Source of the DNA: Chloroflexota bacterium
GTDB taxonomy: Bacteria > Chloroflexota > Limnocylindria > Limnocylindrales > CSP1-4
Assembly: GCA_025355255.1 (NCBI GenBank)
Contig: JANYAA010000414.1
Coordinates: 1 to 5,381, forward strand
Direction of reading: 5' to 3'
DNA length: 5,381 nucleotides
Position numbers and translations under genes: made by a program. Below are positions 1-4,347 of this stretch, one piece after another (position 1 is the first letter of the stretch; the number at the start of each line of letters is the position of its first letter). The notes under the pieces were generated by a model, which ran no database searches, had not been told where the DNA came from, and saw nothing but the letters and a program-made list of their open reading frames with translations.

Positions 1-627
1 CTGGCGCAGCCCGAAGCGGGCGAGCCGCGCGCGGATATCCGTGTCCCTGGTGAGCAGCCGGGCCGGGTAGGGCGCGAGGAATGCGGCGTCACTCCCGGGT
101 CCGGGCTGGACGATGAGGGGCGCGCCGCCCTCCGGCGCATAGGCCGCCGCAACAAGCGCCGCAAACGACGTGCCGCCGATCCCCGCCCGCGGCGCACCCG
201 GCAGGAGCCCCGTCAGCGCCCCGGCCATGCGAACCGTCATCCGCTCCTCGGGACCCCAGAGGCGCTCCAGCCCGTCCACGTGCACGGTGAGCCGGCCAAA
301 CGCCGGATCCCGCAGATCGCTGGACCCGGCAATCCCCGGGCTGAACGCGGCCAGCCGCTCACAGGCGGCCTCAACCGCGGCCAGCGCCTCGTCAGGATCC
401 GGATTGAGGAACGCGGCCTCCGGCACCAGCCGGTGCGCCGTGGCGAGCGGGATCCCCGCCCGGACGCCCATCGCCCGGGCGAGCGGATCCGCGTCCACCA
501 CCGTCCCGTCCGTCCAGGGTTGGCCGCCGAGGACGACCGGACCCGACGGCCACGACGCGGAGAGGTCGAGGCGCGCCTTCGCCAGGCGCAGGGGCAGATG
601 TGGCCAGAGAAGATGCAATAGACGCAT
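1..627 (-). CDS. imuB: ImuB, Y-family DNA polymerase-like mutagenesis protein (partial, N-terminal 209 residues)
   Basis: ImuB is the adaptor of the ImuA-ImuB-DnaE2 mutasome: a Y-family-fold protein that lacks polymerase activity and links DnaE2 to the beta clamp during SOS translesion synthesis. The first residues, MRLLHLLWPHLPLRLAK, resemble the ImuB N-terminus and have no DxD metal-binding motif. The palm continues with VVDADPLARAMGVRAG (43-58), AAFSPGI (93-99) and VDGLERLWGPEE (117-128), where active Pol IV/DinB would carry the acidic SIDE motif. Residues 190-209 (RLLTRDTDIRARLARFGLRQ) look like the start of a helix-hairpin-helix region. The ATG at 627 is chosen because the frame has a TGA at 657-655 and no other usable start between. 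No Shine-Dalgarno site is obvious; imuA reads across the start, so translation may be coupled. The frame is open at position 1, so the clamp-binding C-terminus lies outside the window. Family assignment is by motif recognition. Confidence 0.85.
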   Translation of the reverse strand, partial: MRLLHLLWPHLPLRLAKARLDLSASWPSGPVVLGGQPWTDGTVVDADPLARAMGVRAGIPLATAHRLVPEAAFLNPDPDEALAAVEAACERLAAFSPGIAGSSDLRDPAFGRLTVHVDGLERLWGPEERMTVRMAGALTGLLPGAPRAGIGGTSFAALVAAAYAPEGGAPLIVQPGPGSDAAFLAPYPARLLTRDTDIRARLARFGLRQ

Positions 628-1561
628 GAGTATCGATCGATAGGTGGGGGCCTTTCAGATCGGCAAGAAGTCGTGGACCAGGTGGCGCGGGGAGGCCCGG
701 CGGGGCGACGGGGCCTGCCAGCCCGTGCAGCAGCGCAGGCTGGGCGAGGCAGGCGTCACGCGGCCCGCCCTCCGCGTAGACGATCTCCAGCTCCGCGCTC
801 CGACCAGGCGGCCCGTACCGGTTGCGCCCGATGTCCGCGGTGCTCCGCTGGCCCACGATGTCGCGGCCCAGGCGGATCCAGCCCGATCGCCGAAGCTCCA
901 GCCGAAGACCGCTGGCCTGCTCCACGGCAGCCGCCAGACCCTTGCTCAGACTCGCAGGCTCTAGCACCACGAGCAGCGTCCCCGCCCTTCGCGCAAGCGC
1001 CGCCAGCCGCCCCAGCCGATCCCCCACCTGGGCCCGCTCCGTCGCCGGATCCCGGCCCTCCGGCAGGTCCAGCACCAGCACGTCCACCGTGCGCGCCGCG
1101 AGCAGCGAGCCCGCCATGGCCAGCGCGTCCTCCAGCGTGGGCGGCGTCAGGACCACCAGCCACTCCGGAGCGATGCCGCGGGCCACGGCCTCCACCGGGT
1201 CAAACGCCCGGGCCAGGTCCAGCCAGGCGACGATGGCCCCGCCGGCCTGGGCCGCGGCCGCCGTCCGCAGCGCCAGCGTGGTCTTGCCCGACGACGCGTC
1301 CCCGCGCAGCGCCACCGTGGCCGAGCGCGGCAGCCCGCCCGTGCCGAGGATGGCGTCCAGCGCGGCAAACCCCGTGGAGACGACGCGGCCGTCAGCGTCA
1401 GGCGTTGGCGCTGGTGTCGGCATCGGCGCGCGTGCCAGCGCGCCCTCCGTCTCTAGCGCCGCCGAACCTGAGGCCTGCGGGCCCCACCGGCGCGGGGCAG
1501 CCGAACCCCAGCGCGCCTGCAGCGCGGCGAGGGTCCGGGAGACGTCGTCAGAGGGGGTCAT
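392..1561 (-). CDS. imuA: ImuA, RecA-like accessory protein of the SOS mutagenesis cassette
   Basis: ImuA proteins are RecA-fold partners of ImuB and DnaE2 in damage-induced mutagenesis. The 389-residue frame has a Pro/Ala-rich N-terminus (1-57), then a RecA core at about 58-266. Walker A is GDASSGKTT (87-95), close to RecA GPESSGKTT. AWLDLARAFDP (112-122) aligns with RecA AFIDAEHALDP, so the RecA catalytic Glu96 position is Ala117 here. Walker B is VDVLVLD (159-165). NRYGPPGRSAELEIVYAEG (247-265) matches the last RecA core strand. The core is therefore complete by about residue 266. The tail from about 267 is low-complexity, and residues from about 312 overlap imuB in another frame and look like out-of-frame imuB. 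The true stop may be earlier if a base is missing or extra: TGA at 657-655 in the neighbouring frame would give about 302 residues. The ATG at 1561 lies just below the SOS promoter, so the mRNA is nearly leaderless. Start and core are secure; the C-terminus is not. Confidence 0.82.
   Translation of the reverse strand: MTPSDDVSRTLAALQARWGSAAPRRWGPQASGSAALETEGALARAPMPTPAPTPDADGRVVSTGFAALDAILGTGGLPRSATVALRGDASSGKTTLALRTAAAAQAGGAIVAWLDLARAFDPVEAVARGIAPEWLVVLTPPTLEDALAMAGSLLAARTVDVLVLDLPEGRDPATERAQVGDRLGRLAALARRAGTLLVVLEPASLSKGLAAAVEQASGLRLELRRSGWIRLGRDIVGQRSTADIGRNRYGPPGRSAELEIVYAEGGPRDACLAQPALLHGLAGPVAPPGLPAPPGPRLLADLKGPHLSIDTHASIASSLATSAPAPGEGAPRPLRVVAVGSGRPRRPTLDGRDGGGRGSARPGDGRPGGDPARHGAPAGAGGRVPQSGS
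631..642. repeat. 12-bp AT-rich perfect palindrome just upstream of imuB
   Basis: TATCGATCGATA is a perfect 12-bp dyad that ends 3 nt before the imuB ATG (minus strand), in DNA that is otherwise strongly GC-rich. It lies inside the imuA reading frame. On the minus strand TATCGA sits 9 nt before the ATG and could serve as a -10 hexamer for a second, nearly leaderless imuB promoter. It could also be a protein-binding site or chance. No -35 partner was recognised. Confidence 0.35.
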
Positions 1562-1571
1562 CGGACGCCGA

Positions 1572-1599
1572 ATCGTAGAACATATGTTCGATATGTCAA
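1572..1599 (-). promoter_or_regulatory. SOS promoter of the imuA-imuB operon (-35 TTGACA, -10 TACGAT)
   Basis: Reading the minus strand, TTGACA (1599-1594) is a perfect sigma-70-type -35 element. After a 16-bp spacer comes TACGAT (1577-1572), matching 4 of 6 bases of TATAAT. Transcription would start near 1565, only about 4 nt before the imuA ATG at 1561, so the message would be essentially leaderless, and no Shine-Dalgarno site is seen. The spacer is almost entirely a LexA box, the classic layout of a tightly repressed SOS gene. The elements are read directly; the start site is inferred from spacing. Confidence 0.8.
1577..1590 (-). promoter_or_regulatory. LexA operator (SOS box) CGAACATATGTTCT
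   Basis: The minus strand reads CGAACATATGTTCT. The inner 12 bases, GAACATATGTTC, are a perfect palindrome, and 13 of 14 bases fit the Gram-positive/actinobacterial SOS consensus CGAAC-N4-GTTCG. It lies between the -35 and -10 elements, touches the -10, and is 16 nt upstream of the imuA ATG, so bound LexA would block RNA polymerase directly. This predicts induction of imuA and imuB by DNA damage through RecA-stimulated LexA cleavage. Confidence 0.88.
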
Positions 1600-1767
1600 G
1601 GGTCCAGATGGCTGATGCAACCCTGACTCAGGACAGCCTGTCTGCTGCACGATTGGGACCCGGAGGTCGCGCTTGGGCCGCCGAACGCAGCACGTGGACC
1701 CCCAATTTGAGTCACAGGTGCATCACGCGGGGGGCATGGGCGGCAGGTCCCAAGACGGCGGCCGACC

Positions 1768-2667
1768 CTACCCGGCCGCCGCCAACACGATGATCCCCAT
1801 CCCGAGGAGCGACAGGCCGGCCCACTGTGTTGGCGCGAGGCGCTCGCCCAGCCGGCCCACCCCGTAGGCGATCACGAGCACGGGGCCAAACGAGCTCGCA
1901 AGACCCACCAGCCAGACCGGACCAATGCCGAGGCCGATGGCGTAGAGCAGGAACCCGCCAATGTCGAGGAGGCCCGCCATGATCACCACGGCGGCGATCG
2001 TGCGGGTGATCGCACCCGCCGGGAGCAGCAGCGGCCGGAACCGGGGCGAGTTGGTCCGGGACGTCAGGAGCAGCAGGGCGATGGTGGCGGCCGTGTTGGC
2101 GAGGCGCGACCCGGTGATGGTGGCCAGCCAGCCGTGCTCGCGGATTGGCGTGGCGAGCATGACCGAGACCGACGAGAACACCAGCGCCGTTATGACCGCG
2201 GCAATCACGCCGGGGCCTACCAGGCGCGCCCCGCGCAGCCGTCCGCCGTGGAACACGACGCCGGTCAGGATCACGCCGCATGTGGCGCAGATGGCGCCCG
2301 CGATCTGCAGGGGCTGCATCGTCTCGCCGCGGACGACCACCGCCATGATCACCGTGAGCCCGCCGTACGCCACGATGATGGGGCTGACCACGCTGAGTGG
2401 GCCCATGCGCAGCGCCATGAAGTACAGAACATAAGCAACCGACGAGAGCAGGCCCAGCGGCAGCGCGGTGAGGATGCCGGCGGCAGCCGTGGGGCCAAGC
2501 AGCTGTGGCTGGACCAGGATGAACAGGCCCAGACCGGCGAGGCTGGCTAGCTGCGTGCCCACGACGGCCCGGAGGCTGCCGATGCGACGGCCGCCGATCG
2601 CGGCAGACAGGTCCACAAACCCCCACATCAGGGCGGCAAGAAGGCCGAGGCCGAGGGCGGGGGGCAT
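1768..2667 (-). CDS. EamA-family (DMT superfamily) ten-helix transporter
   Basis: A 299-residue inner-membrane protein of the drug/metabolite transporter superfamily, built from two homologous EamA repeats of about five helices each. Repeat 1 spans about 5-138 and ends with a GE-containing loop and Gly-rich last helix (RGETMQPLQIAGAICATCG, 113-131). Repeat 2 spans about 150-297 and ends the same way (GRLGERLAPTQWAGLSLLGM, 271-290). The paired segments ALRMGPLSVVSP (85-96) and AIGLGIGPVWLVG (243-255) mark the equivalent fourth helices. Length and about ten hydrophobic stretches match the family norm. The start gives a normal first helix (MPPALGLGLLAALMWGF). The stop is TAG at 1770-1768. Substrate cannot be told from sequence; relatives export amino acids, metabolites or drugs. 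It stands alone: the imu operon downstream has its own promoter 170 bp further on, and the tRNAs upstream diverge. Confidence 0.85.
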   Translation of the reverse strand: MPPALGLGLLAALMWGFVDLSAAIGGRRIGSLRAVVGTQLASLAGLGLFILVQPQLLGPTAAAGILTALPLGLLSSVAYVLYFMALRMGPLSVVSPIIVAYGGLTVIMAVVVRGETMQPLQIAGAICATCGVILTGVVFHGGRLRGARLVGPGVIAAVITALVFSSVSVMLATPIREHGWLATITGSRLANTAATIALLLLTSRTNSPRFRPLLLPAGAITRTIAAVVIMAGLLDIGGFLLYAIGLGIGPVWLVGLASSFGPVLVIAYGVGRLGERLAPTQWAGLSLLGMGIIVLAAAG

Positions 2668-2673
2668 CGGCCG

Positions 2674-2695
2674 AGTCTACGGGCACCCGGGTGCC
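2674..2695 (-). promoter_or_regulatory. Possible promoter and dyad operator of the EamA transporter gene
   Basis: On the minus strand TAGACT (2679-2674) is a TAnnnT -10-like hexamer whose last base is 6 nt before the ATG at 2667, implying a leaderless transcript. No Shine-Dalgarno sequence is present. Immediately upstream lies a perfect 14-bp palindrome, GGCACCCGGGTGCC (2682-2695), where a repressor would overlap the spacer. No convincing -35 was found, so this is a weak call. Confidence 0.3.
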
Positions 2696-2769
2696 GCATC
2701 CTGGCCTGTTCCGGAACGGCGCCACAGGCTCTCGGCCCGGCTCTACCCCGGGGAGAGGGGCAAATCGCG

Positions 2770-2778
2770 TGGTACACT
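2770..2778 (+). promoter_or_regulatory. Extended -10 promoter of the tRNA-Ala/tRNA-Tyr operon
   Basis: TGGTACACT has the TGn extended -10 element followed by TACACT (4 of 6 to TATAAT). It lies 41 nt upstream of the tRNA-Ala 5' end; initiation near 2785 would give a leader of about 35 nt for RNase P to remove. That leader can fold into a hairpin (CCACCC 2790-2795 with GGGTGG 2806-2811) ending 8 nt before the mature tRNA. No good -35 is seen, which is tolerated at extended -10 promoters. Confidence 0.5.
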
Positions 2779-2819
2779 TCCCGGCCGGTCCACCCGATTC
2801 ACCAGGGGTGGGGCTCCGT

Positions 2820-2895
2820 GGGGATGTAGCTCAGCTGGGAGAGCACCGCGTTCGCATCGCGGGGGTCAGGGGTTCGAGTCCCCTCATCTCCACCA
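2820..2895 (+). tRNA. tRNA-Ala (anticodon CGC)
   Basis: A complete 76-nt cloverleaf including encoded CCA. Acceptor GGGGATG (2820-2826) pairs with CATCTCC (2885-2891) and contains the G3:U70 wobble pair, the alanine identity element. D arm GCTC/GAGC (2829-2832, 2841-2844), anticodon stem CCGCG/CGCGG with loop TTCGCAT (2851-2857) giving CGC, T arm AGGGG-TTCGAGT-CCCCT (2868-2884), discriminator A2892, CCA 2893-2895. It reads the GCG alanine codon, common in this GC-rich genome. No intron or mismatch in the stems. Confidence 0.97.
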
Positions 2896-2899
2896 TCGT

Positions 2900-2984
2900 G
2901 GGTCGGTCGGGCAGGTGGTGAGCCCAAGGGTCTGTAAAACCCTCGCCTTCGGCTGTGGCAGTTCGATTCTGCCCCGGCCCACCA
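2900..2984 (+). tRNA. tRNA-Tyr (anticodon GTA), class II with extra arm
   Basis: An 85-nt tRNA beginning 4 nt after the CCA of tRNA-Ala. Acceptor GGGTCGG (2900-2906) pairs with CCGGCCC (2974-2980) with one U:G wobble. D arm GGGC/GCCC (2909-2912, 2922-2925). Anticodon stem AGGGT/ACCCT with loop CTGTAAA (2932-2938) gives GTA; the loop is the usual bacterial Tyr loop. The 13-nt variable region (2944-2956) forms a short extra arm, GCC/GGC over a TTC loop, as expected for bacterial tyrosine tRNAs. T arm GGCAG-TTCGATT-CTGCC, discriminator A2981, CCA 2982-2984. Confidence 0.96.
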
Positions 2985-3070
2985 GCACTCCTTGAACTCC
3001 GCAGCCGTGCCGCTGCATGCCCGGCAACGCGCGTCGGCAGCGGACCGGTCGCGTACGAACCCGGGCATTC

Positions 3071-3085
3071 GCCCTGATACAGGGC
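3071..3085 (+). terminator. Hairpin downstream of the tRNA pair; weak terminator candidate
   Basis: GCCCTG (3071-3076) and CAGGGC (3080-3085) form a perfect 6-bp stem with loop ATA, 86 nt after tRNA-Tyr and 49 nt before the next gene. No U-tract follows, so intrinsic termination is doubtful. A second inverted repeat nearby, CCGCTGC (3010-3016) with GCAGCGG (3037-3043), also lacks a T run. Either could slow polymerase or protect the tRNA 3' end; neither is proven. Confidence 0.22.
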
Positions 3086-3101
3086 TTCGGGCAATTTCGA
3101 G

Positions 3102-3127
3102 TACGCTGCTCGACCCGAGCAAAGGAG
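3102..3127 (+). promoter_or_regulatory. Leader and ribosome binding site of the 3134 gene
   Basis: AAAGGAG at 3121-3127 is a strong Shine-Dalgarno site 6 nt before TTG at 3134, and this decides the start codon over the distant in-frame ATG at 3017. TACGCT (3102-3107) could be the -10, with no clear -35. GCTCG (3108-3112) and CGAGC (3116-3120) form a small hairpin directly before the ribosome site. It is the only clear Shine-Dalgarno site in front of a gene in this window. Confidence 0.6.
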
Positions 3128-3133
3128 TGCCCG

Positions 3134-4075
3134 TTGGCGACTGATCCGTTCCCGAGCAGCGCGATCGATGCGAACAGGTCCGGGCACCTCACGCCCGCGC
3201 AGTCCACGTTCTACCGGGCTGAGGCAGCGACCGACCGCCGGAACCTCCTGTTCGGAGGGATCGCCGTCATGGCGTTCGGGGGCCTCATCCTGTTCGGTGC
3301 GATCACGGGACGGATACCGGGCGGCCGCATGGAGCCTCTCCTGGGCGGAGCCGCGCTCGTCGCCTTTGGCGTGGTTCTCGGGTACTTCGGCGGCATCCGC
3401 GGGTCAGCGGCGAAGGCCACTGCGGCAACCGATGGACGGGTGACGTCCCTGGAAGGCCCAATCCGCCGCGAGCGAAGGGACCGCCGCAACGACACTTCGG
3501 GCGATATCAGCCCCGGCAACGAATACGAGTACTACCTCATCGTGGGCGATCGGAGCTTCACTGTGTCGAGCGACCAGTGGGAGGCGGCGCCGGATGATGG
3601 CGTCGTCCGCGTCTACCTGCTCGGTGACTCCGACAGGATCGTCAACCTCGAGAAGACCGCCGATGCGCCGCCCCCGCAGGTCCCCGGGATCGTCCGGGCC
3701 GCGCTGGAGCGGGCCGCTTCGTCGGGCGACCCAGCGCGGGCCGGACAAGCGCAGGCGCTCCTGCGCCAGGTGGACGCGATGAGCGGCGCGGCGGGCGGGC
3801 CGCCGACGACGGGCTCCGAGGCGCCGGGTGGCACCTTGGAGCAGGCGATCCTGGGGCAATGGCGGAGCGACCGGCTGGGAATCGCGTACGAGTTTCGGGC
3901 CGACGGATCCGCCATCGCGACCTCGGCGATGGCTGGGACACACGAGCAGCGCTGGTCGATGGCGGGTGCGGACCGCATCCGGCTTGACGACGCGACGCTT
4001 GATGCGGCAGTCGCGGGGAGCACGCTTTCGCTTGGGGAGCCCGGGCAGATGGTGACGTTCACTCGCAGCGGCTGA
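3134..4075 (+). CDS. Unrecognised two-helix membrane protein with C-terminal beta-rich domain
   Basis: A 313-residue protein not recognised as a named family. A hydrophilic N-terminus (1-35) precedes two membrane helices at about 37-57 (LLFGGIAVMAFGGLILFGAI) and 69-89. Residues 99-174 look like a small beta domain, with a charged insert RRERRDRRND (111-120) and then YEYYLIVGDRSFTVSSDQWE (131-150) and VVRVYLLGDSDRIVNLE (157-173). A helical, Ala-rich linker follows (about 183-215). The last part (235-313) has a lipocalin-like or copper-resistance-like pattern: GQWRSD, then YEFRADGSA, then a short strand series ending VTFTRSG. Both soluble parts are probably on the same side, as there are two helices. 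TTG at 3134 is the start because AAAGGAG lies 6 nt upstream; earlier in-frame codons cross the leader hairpins and have poor composition. It follows the tRNAs and precedes the permease without an obvious operon link. Function unknown. Confidence 0.75.
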   Translation: MATDPFPSSAIDANRSGHLTPAQSTFYRAEAATDRRNLLFGGIAVMAFGGLILFGAITGRIPGGRMEPLLGGAALVAFGVVLGYFGGIRGSAAKATAATDGRVTSLEGPIRRERRDRRNDTSGDISPGNEYEYYLIVGDRSFTVSSDQWEAAPDDGVVRVYLLGDSDRIVNLEKTADAPPPQVPGIVRAALERAASSGDPARAGQAQALLRQVDAMSGAAGGPPTTGSEAPGGTLEQAILGQWRSDRLGIAYEFRADGSAIATSAMAGTHEQRWSMAGADRIRLDDATLDAAVAGSTLSLGEPGQMVTFTRSG

Positions 4076-4077
4076 CC

Positions 4078-4347
4078 GTGCTCGACGGGCGTGACGGTGC
4101 TGTCGGCCGACATCTGGGGCGCGGGTACCATCTGCCGAGGCACCGACTGCGTCCCGCCGTCTCGTCCCTGTTCGAGGTTGCCACGATCCTTGCTGGCTGC
4201 GGCGGGCGCAACCCGTCTGCGGCCCCGGCGACAGCGACCTCGGTCAGCGCGCCGCCGGGCGCCCCGTGCAACGACGGCTATACGGGTCTTACTGATCCGC
4301 CGGGTACCCTTGCGCGGTGGGGTACCGACTGCTCGCGCTGTTTCTGA
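4078..4347 (+). CDS. Doubtful small lipoprotein-like ORF between the membrane protein and the permease
   Basis: The 241-bp gap 4076-4316 holds one frame with some protein-like character: GTG at 4078, 3 nt after the preceding stop, 89 codons, ending 31 nt inside the permease gene. Residues 22-40 look like a lipoprotein signal: a basic stretch (RHRLRP), a moderately hydrophobic stretch and lipobox LAGC. A Ser/Ala/Pro/Thr-rich linker follows, as in bacterial lipoproteins. Against it: the basic N-region is about 26 residues long, a Glu breaks the hydrophobic stretch, there is no Shine-Dalgarno site and no folded domain follows. It may be a decayed lipoprotein gene or chance in GC-rich DNA. The gap also has a 12-bp palindrome, TGTCGGCCGACA (4101-4112), and no clear terminator. 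Confidence 0.2.
   Translation: MLDGRDGAVGRHLGRGYHLPRHRLRPAVSSLFEVATILAGCGGRNPSAAPATATSVSAPPGAPCNDGYTGLTDPPGTLARWGTDCSRCF
4305..4310 (+). promoter_or_regulatory. Possible -10 hexamer for a leaderless permease mRNA
   Basis: TACCCT ends 6 nt before the GTG start at 4317, the spacing at which transcription would begin on or next to the start codon. There is no Shine-Dalgarno sequence. No convincing -35 lies 16-18 bp upstream, so the call rests on position and on the similar layout before imuA and the EamA gene. Confidence 0.25.

Noticed and set aside
1622..1642. Two adjacent short dyads, CCTGACTCAGG (1622-1632) and GACAGCCTGTC (1632-1642), upstream of the imuA -35
   Set aside because: Short, no T run for a terminator and no known operator match; kept only as a note on the 1600-1767 intergenic stretch, which otherwise shows nothing.
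673..1793. Long plus-strand frames (301 and 323 codons) opposite imuA
   Set aside because: They are Pro/Ala/Arg/Ser-rich antisense readings of a gene with clear RecA motifs; long antisense frames are expected at this GC content.
1712..2725. 337-codon minus-strand frame overlapping the EamA gene
   Set aside because: Arg/Gly/His/Pro-rich out-of-frame reading; the neighbouring frame gives the ten-helix transporter.
3017..3133. Upstream ATG at 3017 as start of the two-helix protein
   Set aside because: It would place the leader hairpins and the strong AAAGGAG inside the gene and add an Arg-rich tract; TTG at 3134 has ideal ribosome-site spacing.
2799..3207. Minus-strand frames of 107-118 codons over the tRNA region
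   Set aside because: They are translations across two complete tRNA genes; such spurious proteins are a common annotation error.
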